Source of the DNA: Gammaproteobacteria bacterium
GTDB taxonomy: Bacteria; Pseudomonadota; Gammaproteobacteria; Pseudomonadales; Azotimanducaceae
Length of the DNA stretch: 7,165 bases
Direction: 5' to 3'
Assembly: GCA_002712135.1 (NCBI GenBank)
Contig: PASO01000057.1
Location: forward strand, 14,143 to 21,307
Positions 1-7,009 of the stretch are shown one piece after another. Made by a program: the position numbers and the translations under genes. How positions within the stretch are numbered: the first letter of the stretch is position 1; each line of letters opens with the position of its first letter. The notes beneath the pieces are model-generated. The model worked only from the letters and a program-made list of their open reading frames with translations. It made no database searches and had not been told where the DNA came from.

Positions 1-908
1 CCAGCGAGTGTTGCACCGCACTCGAACAACACTTCATTGCACTCTTCACGCCCTAAACATCGGAGGAACTGAGGAAGATCAACTCGCTCACCTACGCCCG
101 ATGTAACTTGCATCGTCCTCATATTAATTGAAACAGGACTACAACTGACCAGAACCGCATTAGTATTGGATACCAGCTTTGCACTCTTTGGTATACGTCC
201 TTTAGAGTCCAATATGTAGACATTCTTATCTAGCTTGCTGGCCAAATCAGAATGCTCACCAAGATCATCATCTCGAACGGTTAACATTGGGTCGTCATTA
301 ATGACAGTTTGCACACCGGTAACAATAGCAGAACTCGCTGCCCTCAGGCGCTGCACGTCTCGTCGCGCTTCATTCCCTGTGATCCAGTGACTCTCTCCAT
401 TTCGAAGCGCAGTTTTACCATCCAGACTCATCGCAAGCTTCAAACGAATATAGGGCAAGCCCGTCTCGTATCGTTTCACATGACCTGGATTAAGCGCCCT
501 TGCGGAGTCCTCCATCAGAGGTGTAACTACCTCAACTCCCGCATCTCTTAGCATCTGCAATCCTGCTCCGGCATTTCTCGGATCGGGATCAATCATCGCT
601 ACCACCACACGTGAAACACCCGCGGCGACCAACGCAGCCGCGCATGAAGGTGTTCGCCCTGCAAAACTACACGGTTCCAGCGTCACGTAGGCAGTTGCTC
701 CTCTTGCATCGTGCCCCGCAACTTTAAGCGCAGCACCTTCAGCATGATCATCGCCAGCTTTGACGTGATATCCCTCACCTACAATTCGGTCTTCCTTAAC
801 CAGTACACATCCAACTCTAGGATTAGGATGTGTGGTAAAAATGCCCCGTTCCGCTATTCGCAACGCGCGAGCCAAATAGGTAGCATCAGTTCTTTTTGCT
901 TTTACCAC
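1..908 (-). CDS. ribD: RibD, bifunctional riboflavin biosynthesis deaminase/reductase (3' end cut off by the window edge)
   Basis: Cytosolic enzyme of riboflavin synthesis. In this family the N-terminal domain deaminates 2,5-diamino-6-ribosylamino-pyrimidinone 5'-phosphate and the C-terminal domain reduces the ribosyl side chain with NADPH. About 302 codons are visible; E. coli RibD has 367, so the last part of the reductase domain is missing. The deaminase domain (about 8-145) has [11 protein letters not shown], the zinc/catalytic HAE at 55-57 and the zinc-binding [11 protein letters not shown] with Cys80 and Cys89. The reductase domain (from about 152) has [19 protein letters not shown] and DDPMLTVR. 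The chosen GTG start at 908 lies a few bases after GGGAAAG and overlaps the nrdR end by 23 bp. An in-frame ATG at 947, preceded by AGGA, would add 13 residues and is the alternative. Next to nrdR, this is the usual head of a riboflavin gene cluster. Substitutions: family members usually read HAEV and PCSH, here HAEG and PCSF. Identity is secure; the exact start is less so. Confidence 0.95.
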   Translation of the reverse strand, partial: MVKAKRTDATYLARALRIAERGIFTTHPNPRVGCVLVKEDRIVGEGYHVKAGDDHAEGAALKVAGHDARGATAYVTLEPCSFAGRTPSCAAALVAAGVSRVVVAMIDPDPRNAGAGLQMLRDAGVEVVTPLMEDSARALNPGHVKRYETGLPYIRLKLAMSLDGKTALRNGESHWITGNEARRDVQRLRAASSAIVTGVQTVINDDPMLTVRDDDLGEHSDLASKLDKNVYILDSKGRIPKSAKLVSNTNAVLVSCSPVSINMRTMQVTSGVGERVDLPQFLRCLGREECNEVLFECGATLA

Positions 909-1359
909 GCTTCTTTCCCATCTTGTCGATTTCCTCTCGGAATTCATTAACATCCTGAAAGCTTCGATAAACGGATGCAAACCTCACGTAGGCAACCTCG
1001 TCAAGATCTCTAAGCGCCTGCATCACCAATTCCCCCACTGCTCTTGTTTTCACCTCTCTCTCACCGGTAGCTCTTAGCTGATGGGTGATCCGATTCAGGA
1101 TTGAATCAATCTCTTCTACACTTACAGGACGCTTTTCCAGCGCGCGCTGCAAACCGTTCCTTAACTTATCTTCATCGAACGGTTGACGAATCCCGTTATT
1201 CTTTATGACACGAGGCAGCACGAGCTCAGCGCTCTCAAAGGTTGTAAAGCGCTCACCACATTTAAGGCATTCACGACGACGCCTAACCTGATCACCTTCG
1301 GAAACCAACCTTGAATCATTAACCTTTGTTTCACTATTGCTGCAGAAAGGACAGTGCAA
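886..1359 (-). CDS. nrdR: NrdR, transcriptional repressor of ribonucleotide reductase genes
   Basis: NrdR is a zinc-ribbon/ATP-cone repressor that senses ATP/dATP and binds NrdR boxes before nrd operons. The 157-residue length is normal for the family. The N-terminal zinc ribbon has Cys3 and Cys6 in the hallmark start HCPFC, then Cys31 and Cys34 in [13 protein letters not shown]. The ATP-cone covers about 49-139 ([21 protein letters not shown], and [13 protein letters not shown] near its end). I place the start at TTG 1359: it puts the protein at the family's usual first residues and lies 6 bases after GAGGGG. A longer reading from ATG 1422 adds 21 residues unlike the family and is less likely. 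The protein ends in a lysine-rich tail, KKRGKSKKN. It overlaps ribD and is probably cotranscribed with it; it diverges from ettA. In many gammaproteobacteria glyA lies upstream of nrdR; it is absent here. No nrd structural gene is in the window. Confidence 0.96.
   Translation of the reverse strand: MHCPFCSNSETKVNDSRLVSEGDQVRRRRECLKCGERFTTFESAELVLPRVIKNNGIRQPFDEDKLRNGLQRALEKRPVSVEEIDSILNRITHQLRATGEREVKTRAVGELVMQALRDLDEVAYVRFASVYRSFQDVNEFREEIDKMGKKRGKSKKN
913..919 (-). promoter_or_regulatory. Candidate ribosome binding site of ribD
   Basis: GGGAAAG on the minus strand ends 4 bases before the GTG at 908, inside the last codons of nrdR. It is the reason for preferring GTG-908 over the upstream ATG at 947. 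The match to the Shine-Dalgarno core is only partial, and the ATG has its own AGGA, so this is a supporting argument and not proof. Confidence 0.4.
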
Positions 1360-1365
1360 AACCAA

Positions 1366-1371
1366 CCCCTC
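1366..1371 (-). promoter_or_regulatory. Ribosome binding site that decides the nrdR TTG start
   Basis: GAGGGG on the minus strand sits 6 bases before the TTG at 1359. A good purine-rich site at ideal spacing, together with the family's conserved first residues, makes the TTG the best start. Another in-frame TTG directly follows the site and is too close to it to be used well. Confidence 0.6.
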
Positions 1372-1390
1372 TTTTCGATAAAAGTACCGA

Positions 1391-1396
1391 ATTCTA
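1391..1396 (-). promoter_or_regulatory. Possible -10 box for nrdR-ribD
   Basis: TAGAAT on the minus strand matches the TATAAT consensus at 5 of 6 positions and would give a leader of roughly 25 bases before the nrdR TTG. I see no recognisable -35 hexamer at 16-18 bp upstream, so this is a weak call made from position and one hexamer only. A promoter for nrdR must lie in or near this gap unless ribosome and polymerase arrive from antisense reads. Confidence 0.22.
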
Positions 1397-1469
1397 CTGC
1401 ATTTCCACAGCTGGCGACGCACCTACCTTTAAAGACAAGGCAACCGGTATCAGATATACACAATGGATT

Positions 1470-1478
1470 TGCTACAAT
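1470..1478 (+). promoter_or_regulatory. Candidate extended -10 promoter for ettA
   Basis: TGCTACAAT is an extended -10 element (TG, one base, then TACAAT, 5 of 6 to consensus). No good -35 is seen 17 bp upstream, which extended -10 promoters can tolerate. Transcription would begin near 1485, after the ATG at 1479 and about 20 bases before the ATG at 1506. This supports 1506 as the ettA start. Confidence 0.4.
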
Positions 1479-1505
1479 ATGCCGTTTTTTGGAATCACAC
1501 CAACC

Positions 1506-3170
1506 ATGGCTCAATACGTTTTTACCATGTCGTCACTGAGTAAAATCATCCCACCGAATCGCACGATTTTGCAGGATATATCCTTATCATTCTTTTCGGG
1601 TGCCAAGATCGGTGTCCTAGGGCTCAATGGCGCTGGAAAGTCTAGTTTATTGAGGATCATGGCGGGGGTTGATGATGAGTTTGTTGGGGAAGCAAGACCT
1701 CAATCCGATCTCAAGATAGGTTATCTACCCCAGGAACCTGAGCTCGATCAAAAAAAAGATATTCGAGGAAACGTCGAAGATGGCGCCAGTGAAGTAAAAG
1801 CGTTGATAGATGCCTACAACGAAGTCAGCGATCGATTCGCTGAACCGATGAGCGATGAAGAAATGAACGGACTGCTGGAACAGCAAGGCGACCTCCAATT
1901 AAAGATCGACTTAGTCAACGGCTGGGACCTAGATCGGCGAATCGAAGTTGCCGCCGACGCATTGCGCCTGCCAGCCTTTGACAGCAATGTCGCTACCTTA
2001 TCAGGAGGCGAGAGGCGTCGAGTTGCGCTGTGCCGATTGCTAGTCGCAGAACCTGACATGCTATTGCTTGATGAGCCTACCAACCATCTGGATGCCGAGA
2101 GCGTTGCCTGGCTTGAGTTATTCCTAAGGGATTTCAGCGGCACAGTTGTCGCCATCACCCATGATCGCTATTTCCTAGACAATGTCGCAGGATGGATTCT
2201 CGAATTAGATCGAGGACGGGGGTTTCCATTCGAAGGCAACTACAGTCAGTGGCTGAAAGCAAAAGAAGTCAGACTCGAGGTGGAGAAAAATCGAGAACAA
2301 GCACGACACAAGGCGATTAAATCAGAACTAGAGTGGGTAAGCAGCCAACCGAAAGCACGTCAGGCTAAAAACAAAGCTCGTTTGGCCAGATTCGACGAAT
2401 TGAATTCTCAGTCTTTTCAAACCAGAAATGAAACGCTCGAACTCTACATACCTCCCGGGCCAAGACTCGGTGACGTCGTGTTGGAGGCCACCAACCTTAC
2501 CAAGGCATTTGGCGAAAGACTTTTGTTCGACGATCTCAACTTCTCCGTACCGAAGGGCGCTATTGTCGGCATCATAGGAGGCAACGGCGCGGGCAAATCC
2601 ACACTATTTAAAATGATCTGTGGGAACGAGACCCCTGATAGTGGAGAACTGCGGCTTGGTAAAACCGTTGAACTCGGCTATGTGGAACAAAGTCGAGATG
2701 CGCTTGCGGATGAAAAGACGGTATGGGAAGAAATCTCAGATAGCGATGAAATCATTCAGGTGGGTAGATACGAGACTCAGTCTAGAGGCTATGTTAGCCG
2801 CTTCAATTTTAAAGGAGCCGATCAGCAAAAGTTTGTGGGTGACCTTTCCGGCGGCGAAAGAAATAGGGTGCACCTTGCGAAGCTGCTACGAAAGGGCGCA
2901 AATCTATTGCTGCTTGATGAGCCAACGAATGATCTCGACGTTGAAACACTAAGGGCGCTGGAGACAGCAATTGAGTCATTCCCCGGTAGTATAATGGTAA
3001 TATCCCACGACCGCTGGTTCCTGGACAGAATTGCAACACACATACTAGCTTTTGAGGGGAATAGCAGTGCGACCTTCTTTGAAGGAACCTACACCGAGTA
3101 TGTAGAAGCCCGGAAGAAGGAAACTGGCGATCTTGCGCCCTCACGAGTGAGCTACAAAAGGCTCGCCTAA
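1506..3170 (+). CDS. ettA: EttA, energy-dependent translational throttle ABC-F ATPase
   Basis: ABC-F protein without membrane segments. In E. coli EttA binds the ribosomal E site and gates the first peptide-bond steps according to ATP/ADP level. The 554 residues match the E. coli length (555) and the start MAQYVFTM matches the family, so ATG 1506 is chosen over upstream in-frame ATGs at 1326, 1479 and elsewhere. First nucleotide-binding domain: Walker [10 protein letters not shown] (39-47), EttA-type arm region about 92-138, signature LSGGERRR (165-172), Walker B LLLDEP (186-191), H-loop His219. The inter-domain linker (about 245-315) is charged and ends in the conserved [15 protein letters not shown]. 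Second domain: Walker [10 protein letters not shown] (358-366), where E. coli has GPNGAGKST, signature LSGGERNR (447-454), LLLLDEP (467-473), His501. The tail SYKRLA resembles the family's end. It is the only plus-strand gene, divergent from nrdR and convergent with radA. The ribosome site is poor (GGAA, 11 bases before ATG). Confidence 0.97.
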   Translation: MAQYVFTMSSLSKIIPPNRTILQDISLSFFSGAKIGVLGLNGAGKSSLLRIMAGVDDEFVGEARPQSDLKIGYLPQEPELDQKKDIRGNVEDGASEVKALIDAYNEVSDRFAEPMSDEEMNGLLEQQGDLQLKIDLVNGWDLDRRIEVAADALRLPAFDSNVATLSGGERRRVALCRLLVAEPDMLLLDEPTNHLDAESVAWLELFLRDFSGTVVAITHDRYFLDNVAGWILELDRGRGFPFEGNYSQWLKAKEVRLEVEKNREQARHKAIKSELEWVSSQPKARQAKNKARLARFDELNSQSFQTRNETLELYIPPGPRLGDVVLEATNLTKAFGERLLFDDLNFSVPKGAIVGIIGGNGAGKSTLFKMICGNETPDSGELRLGKTVELGYVEQSRDALADEKTVWEEISDSDEIIQVGRYETQSRGYVSRFNFKGADQQKFVGDLSGGERNRVHLAKLLRKGANLLLLDEPTNDLDVETLRALETAIESFPGSIMVISHDRWFLDRIATHILAFEGNSSATFFEGTYTEYVEARKKETGDLAPSRVSYKRLA

Positions 3171-3177
3171 CAGGCAC

Positions 3178-4524
3178 TCAGCTAGTAGCGATCGCTTCCA
3201 AAGCTTCGCTCAGGGTCGTTACCCCTACAACCTCGATCCCGGCAACTGCGCGTTTGGGAGAATTAGCACTTGCTACTACAGCGCGAGCGAATCCATGTTT
3301 AGCCGCCTCATTAAGTCGTTCTTGTCCTTTCGGCACGGGTCTTATCTCGCCCGACAAGCCAACCTCACCAAAAACCACTAGATTTTGTGGAAGAATATGA
3401 TTTCGAAAACTCGATACCACCGCCAATACTAACGCTAGATCGCTACTCGTTTCATCGACTCGAATGCCACCAACAGCATTGACGAATACATCCTGATCCG
3501 AAACCTGTATCCCTCCATGGCGATGCAAAACTGCAAGCAACATCGACAGACGATTAACCTCAAAGCCAACCGATACTCGGCGCGGATTGCCTAGGACAGA
3601 CTCATCAACCAGAGCCTGTGCTTCCACCAGCAACGGTCTACTTCCTTCGTATACAACCATGACTACACTACCAGGAGATGCCTTTGCCCCTCTCGATAGG
3701 AATATCGCCGAGGGGTTAGAAACCTCACGCATACCCTCACTGGTCATTGCAAAAATACCTACTTCGTTAACAGCACCAAATCGGTTCTTGATGCTACGTA
3801 GAGTTCTAAAACGACTATCGGTGTCATCATCAAACATGACGAAAGTGTCGATCATATGCTCTAGAACTCGAGGTCCAGCAAGATTACCCTCCTTGGTAAC
3901 ATGGCCGACCATGATCAATATCGTGCCGGTCTGCTTCGCTTGGCGAATTAGCGCTGCTGCGGATTCCCGCACCTGCGTAACACTTCCCGGTGCCGACTCG
4001 GTAGAATCCGAATGCATTGCCTGGATGTAGTCGATGACGCAAAGTGCCGGGGTACATTCCTTCCAACTGAGTAAAATTCTATCGACATTGGTTTCTGCCA
4101 TCACGATGGCCTTATTAGTCGGCAGTCCCAAGCGTTGTGCACGAGACGCTACTTGGCCTAGGCTCTCTTCTCCTGTGACAAAAAGAACGGGGCTATCCGC
4201 TACCACGCGACACAACACCTGTAGTAGAAGCGTACTTTTACCTGCACCAGGATTTCCGCCAATCAGAACCGTCGATCCTGCGACAAGGCCGCCCCCCAGG
4301 ACTCTATCTAATTCCAAGAGTCCAGAAGAGAGCCGGGGCTGTTCTTTAGTGGTAACGTCGGCTAGCGAACGCATTTCACTTTGCACTCCCGCATAGCTTT
4401 TCGTAGATGCAACAGGCAATTGACTCAGGGTATTCCATGCGCCACATTCGTTACATTGGCCCTGCCATTTTGCATAGACAGCACCACAGTCACCGCACAC
4501 AAACGCTGTCTTTAGTTTCGCCAC
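3178..4524 (-). CDS. radA: RadA, DNA repair protein and branch-migration helicase
   Basis: RadA (Sms) is a RecA-like ATPase that processes recombination intermediates and drives branch migration with RecA; it acts on DNA in the cytosol. The 448 residues are slightly shorter than E. coli RadA (460). Visible in order: N-terminal zinc finger with Cys10, Cys13, Cys24, Cys27 (VCGDCGA, GQCNECGAWNTL); Walker A GGNPGAGKST (89-98); Walker B around VIDYIQ with Asp165, where E. coli has VIDSIQ; the RadA-specific KNRFG motif (247-251); and a C-terminal Lon-protease-like domain (about 285-440) with QDVFVNAVGGI and VVFGEVGLSGEIRPV. The start is GTG at 4524; its G is also the last base of the alr stop (TAGTG), and AAGGA lies 10 bases before it. 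This implies translation coupled to alr. The gene converges on ettA with a 7-bp gap and no clear terminator. All motifs needed for activity are present. Confidence 0.97.
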   Translation of the reverse strand: MAKLKTAFVCGDCGAVYAKWQGQCNECGAWNTLSQLPVASTKSYAGVQSEMRSLADVTTKEQPRLSSGLLELDRVLGGGLVAGSTVLIGGNPGAGKSTLLLQVLCRVVADSPVLFVTGEESLGQVASRAQRLGLPTNKAIVMAETNVDRILLSWKECTPALCVIDYIQAMHSDSTESAPGSVTQVRESAAALIRQAKQTGTILIMVGHVTKEGNLAGPRVLEHMIDTFVMFDDDTDSRFRTLRSIKNRFGAVNEVGIFAMTSEGMREVSNPSAIFLSRGAKASPGSVVMVVYEGSRPLLVEAQALVDESVLGNPRRVSVGFEVNRLSMLLAVLHRHGGIQVSDQDVFVNAVGGIRVDETSSDLALVLAVVSSFRNHILPQNLVVFGEVGLSGEIRPVPKGQERLNEAAKHGFARAVVASANSPKRAVAGIEVVGVTTLSEALEAIATS

Positions 4525-5567
4525 TATAGGTAATTCCTTCTAACCCTTTTTGCAACTCCACACATCAATGTATAAGGTATGGTCCCAGCCGTAGTTGCTA
4601 CTTCCTCAATCGGCAGTCCTGCGCCCCAGAGTATTGCCTGATCACCTACCGTGACATCGTCCGATTCATCCAGTTCGATACAGATCATGTCCATTGATAC
4701 ACGACCCAAGATATCCCGCCTGGCTCCCCCTAGAACCACTGAACCATTAGCTATCTCGCGCGGATACCCATCCGCATAACCCGCTGCTAACACAGCTACT
4801 AAACAATCCCGCTGAGCGACCCATGTTCCGCCATAACCAACCGACTGCCCTGAAACTACTTTGTTAATTGCGATAATTGGTGCAGACAAGGTCATCGAGG
4901 CACGTAGATCAGTGTTCAACTGATCAATGGGAGAAGCACCATACAGCATCAACCCTGGACGAACCCAATCCAGATGTGAATTTGGAAAGTCTAGAATGGC
5001 CGCCGAATTCGCAATTGATAGCGGTAAATCAAACGTCCCGGCCGTTTCCCGGAAGGTCGATATCTGCTGATCTGTCAGTATACTGTCGGAATCTGCACTC
5101 GGTAAATGGCTCATAATGCCAATGATTTTGTGGCCGGCCAGCTTATTCAGCACCTCCCTAAGATCTGATAGCTCGAATCCGAGTCGATTCATTCCTGTGG
5201 TTACCTTTACCCAGAGACCACCAGAAAAACTATGGCGACGGAGTAGTTCTACCTGATGCTCAGAGTGAACAACGACATCAAGCCAAAGACGCTCAGAAGC
5301 TTTTAATTCATCCTCATCGAGAAAGCCCTCTAATATCACCACTGGTGTCTCAATTCCGGCTTCCCGTAACTCCTCCGCTTCATTAATGCGCGCAACACCA
5401 AAACTATCGACGGTAGAAATCTGTTTCGCCACTGCCACTGCTCCGTGGCCATACGCGTCAGCCTTGATGATTGCCATTACTTTACTGGCGGGAGCCTTGG
5501 CGCGAACAAGCGAAAGGTTACTGTTGATCGCGTTTAGATCTATCGCTGCATGGATGATTGAATTCAT
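4524..5567 (-). CDS. alr: Alanine racemase (PLP-dependent, fold III)
   Basis: Cytosolic enzyme that interconverts L- and D-alanine, supplying D-Ala for peptidoglycan. The 347 residues (from ATG 5567) are near the usual 355-370. The PLP lysine is Lys35 in VMAIIKADAYGHG, the family signature. The second catalytic base, the tyrosine, is Tyr245 in GQSVGYGGTW. VKVTTGMNRLGF carries Lys121 and Arg128, matching the lysine and arginine that help bind PLP in the Geobacillus enzyme. GYADGYPR, GRVSMDM and the C-terminal LMCGVAKRVRR are also typical. The N-terminal barrel covers about 1-225 and the C-terminal beta domain the rest. GTG 5570 directly before ATG 5567 could also start the protein, adding one residue. 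No Shine-Dalgarno site is visible, so translation may depend on coupling to dnaB, whose stop is only 6 bp upstream of the ATG. The chromosomal dnaB-alr-radA setting suggests the biosynthetic racemase and not a catabolic DadX, although sequence alone does not separate them well. Confidence 0.96.
   Translation of the reverse strand: MNSIIHAAIDLNAINSNLSLVRAKAPASKVMAIIKADAYGHGAVAVAKQISTVDSFGVARINEAEELREAGIETPVVILEGFLDEDELKASERLWLDVVVHSEHQVELLRRHSFSGGLWVKVTTGMNRLGFELSDLREVLNKLAGHKIIGIMSHLPSADSDSILTDQQISTFRETAGTFDLPLSIANSAAILDFPNSHLDWVRPGLMLYGASPIDQLNTDLRASMTLSAPIIAINKVVSGQSVGYGGTWVAQRDCLVAVLAAGYADGYPREIANGSVVLGGARRDILGRVSMDMICIELDESDDVTVGDQAILWGAGLPIEEVATTAGTIPYTLMCGVAKRVRRNYL
4535..4539 (-). promoter_or_regulatory. 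Ribosome binding site of radA inside the end of alr
   Basis: AAGGA on the minus strand lies 10 bases before the radA GTG, within the last codons of alr (coding for RRN). The spacing is a little long but acceptable. With the one-base stop/start overlap it points to reinitiation by ribosomes finishing alr. Confidence 0.45.
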
Positions 5568-5573
5568 CACAAA

Positions 5574-6944
5574 TTAGTAAAAATCTTCGTAGCCCTGAGC
5601 AAGGTCTTCAAACTTGGTATAGTGTCCTATAAAAGCAAGCTTCTTTTTGCCTATAGGTCCATTACGCTGTTTGAGAATAATTATTTCTGCGATGCCTTGC
5701 TCTGCATCCTCATGGTAGACCTCATCCCGGTATATCGCCATAATCACATCTGCATCCTGTTCAATGGCACCGGACTCTCTCAAGTCGGACATGATCGGCC
5801 TCTTGTCCGGTCGTTGCTCCAATCCACGATTAAGCTGTGATCCAGCCACTAACGGGCAATCAAATTCCTTGGCAATAGCTTTTAAGGACCGTGAAATCTC
5901 TGAAATCTCGCCGGCTCGATTCTCCGTTGTCCCAGGCACTTGCATCAGCTGTAGATAATCGACCAGTATCATTCCCAACTGACCGTATTCTCGGGCGACC
6001 CGACGTGCACGAGCACGTATCTCATTTGACGACAGGGCCGCTGTATCATCAACGAACAGCGGACAGTCATTAAGCAAAGTCACCGCAGAAGTCAGCCTTG
6101 GCCAATCATCATCGCCTAATTGCCCTGAGCGAATCTTTGATTGATCGATACTGCCTAGGGACGACAGCATTCTTAGAATTAGAGAATCTGCTGGCATCTC
6201 CATACTGAACACCAGAACTGGCATTCCTTCGGAGATCACTGCCTTCTCCGCCATGTTCATCATGAAAGAGGTTTTACCCATAGAGGGCCGGCCCGCGACA
6301 ACTATGAGGTCAGACCTCTGCAGGCCAGAGGTAATTTCATCAATATCTCGAAAGCCAGTACTGATACCTGTAAGCGCACCCTTGCTCTCATAAAGTTCAT
6401 CTATGCGGGTGACTGCCTTCTTAAGTAGTGGATTAATTGACTGGGGGCCACCTGCATTTGGACGCTCATCTCCAATCTTGAACACCTTCGACTCGGCTTC
6501 GTTGATCAGCGTTGCACTATCGCGGCCTTGGGTATTGAAACCACTATCGGCTATCTCGTTTGCAGTAGAAATCAGCTTCCTGACAATAGCCCGTTCCTGA
6601 ACAATTTCAGCGTAAGCACGGATATTGGAAGCCGTAGGAGTGTTTGCTGCTAGTTCCGATATATAAGAGAGGCCACCCAATCCATCAAGCTCATTAACTT
6701 CGTCAAGCGCATCGGAAACAGTAATCACATCAAGCGGTTTATTCTGCTCGGCCAAGGTTTGCATGCAGTGAAATATTGTTCGGTGATCACCGCGATAGAA
6801 ATCGCCGGCCACAACAATACCAGCTATGGCATCCCAGGCGGTATCATCTAGCAGTAAGCCACCCAGCACAGAACGCTCCGCCTCGATGGAATGAGGTGGC
6901 ACTTTCAACAAAGTTGTTGTAGCGTCGTCTGGTGCGGTGGCCAA
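5574..6944 (-). CDS. dnaB: DnaB, replicative DNA helicase
   Basis: Hexameric 5'-3' helicase that unwinds DNA at the replication fork and recruits primase. The 456 residues match the family (E. coli 471). The N-terminal DnaB domain (about 14-118) opens with LKVPPHSIEAERSVLGGLLLD and includes DFYRGDHRTIF. A linker (about 120-185) leads to the RecA-like motor (about 190-455): Walker A GRPSMGKTSF (218-227) with Lys224 and Thr225, Walker B ILVDYLQLM with Asp329, QLNRGLEQRPDKRP and SDLRESGAIEQDADVI (387-401), then KQRNGPIG. No intein interrupts the motor. The start is a TTG at 6944 with no visible ribosome site; a stop in frame about ten codons upstream and the lack of any ATG there leave few choices. 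TTG or GTG codons at residues 12, 13 and 15 are alternatives, so the first dozen residues are uncertain. Follows rplI after 65 bp and leads into alr. Confidence 0.97.
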   Translation of the reverse strand: MATAPDDATTTLLKVPPHSIEAERSVLGGLLLDDTAWDAIAGIVVAGDFYRGDHRTIFHCMQTLAEQNKPLDVITVSDALDEVNELDGLGGLSYISELAANTPTASNIRAYAEIVQERAIVRKLISTANEIADSGFNTQGRDSATLINEAESKVFKIGDERPNAGGPQSINPLLKKAVTRIDELYESKGALTGISTGFRDIDEITSGLQRSDLIVVAGRPSMGKTSFMMNMAEKAVISEGMPVLVFSMEMPADSLILRMLSSLGSIDQSKIRSGQLGDDDWPRLTSAVTLLNDCPLFVDDTAALSSNEIRARARRVAREYGQLGMILVDYLQLMQVPGTTENRAGEISEISRSLKAIAKEFDCPLVAGSQLNRGLEQRPDKRPIMSDLRESGAIEQDADVIMAIYRDEVYHEDAEQGIAEIIILKQRNGPIGKKKLAFIGHYTKFEDLAQGYEDFY

Positions 6945-6959
6945 GACAAAAACCGGAAT

Positions 6960-6996
6960 ATTCTGGGACCTTTAGACTAAATCATCAGTCCAGAAT
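6960..6996. repeat. Inverted repeat in the rplI-dnaB gap, possible hairpin or operator
   Basis: Arms ATTCTGG (6960-6966) and CCAGAAT (6990-6996) are perfect complements. Allowing one bulged base, the stem extends by AC/GT to 9 bp around an 18-base loop. Nested within is a second perfect dyad, TTTAGACTAAA (6971-6981), whose one-base centre is too tight for a hairpin but suits a dimeric DNA-binding protein. On the minus strand the stem is followed 8 bases later by TTTTT (downstream of CCGG); on the plus strand by a run of eight T 7 bases later (7004-7011). Neither is a classical terminator, since the stem is short and AT-rich and the T-run is displaced. It could be a weak attenuator, an RNA processing site between rplI and dnaB, or an operator. 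Confidence 0.5.
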
Positions 6997-7009
6997 TGAA
7001 CACTTTTTT

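Noticed and set aside
1360..1422. 21-residue N-terminal extension of NrdR from the ATG at 1422
   Set aside because: NrdR proteins begin at the HCPFC zinc ribbon; the extension has no family counterpart and the TTG at 1359 has a good ribosome site.
1457..1478. NrdR box between nrdR and ettA
   Set aside because: Only one half (ACACAAT) resembles the box; the other half is not symmetric, so it is kept only as a remark and not called as a site.
1326..1505. N-terminal extension of EttA by 60 residues from the ATG at 1326
   Set aside because: It would run over the nrdR start and through the likely ettA promoter. The residues are unlike EttA, and MAQYVFTM at 1506 matches the family's start and length.
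3140..3151. CTCACGAGTGAG palindrome near the ettA end as a terminator
   Set aside because: Two central bases cannot form a loop, the stem is 5 bp, it lies inside the coding sequence and no T-run follows on either strand.
3587..4396. Plus-strand open frames of 120-147 codons opposite radA
   Set aside because: They are antisense to a fully conserved RadA. Their length follows from the codon pattern of the real gene and their sequences resemble no family.
5574..6944. Intein or split site in dnaB
   Set aside because: DnaB is a frequent intein host, but the frame is continuous, of normal length, and the Walker A and Walker B motifs are uninterrupted.
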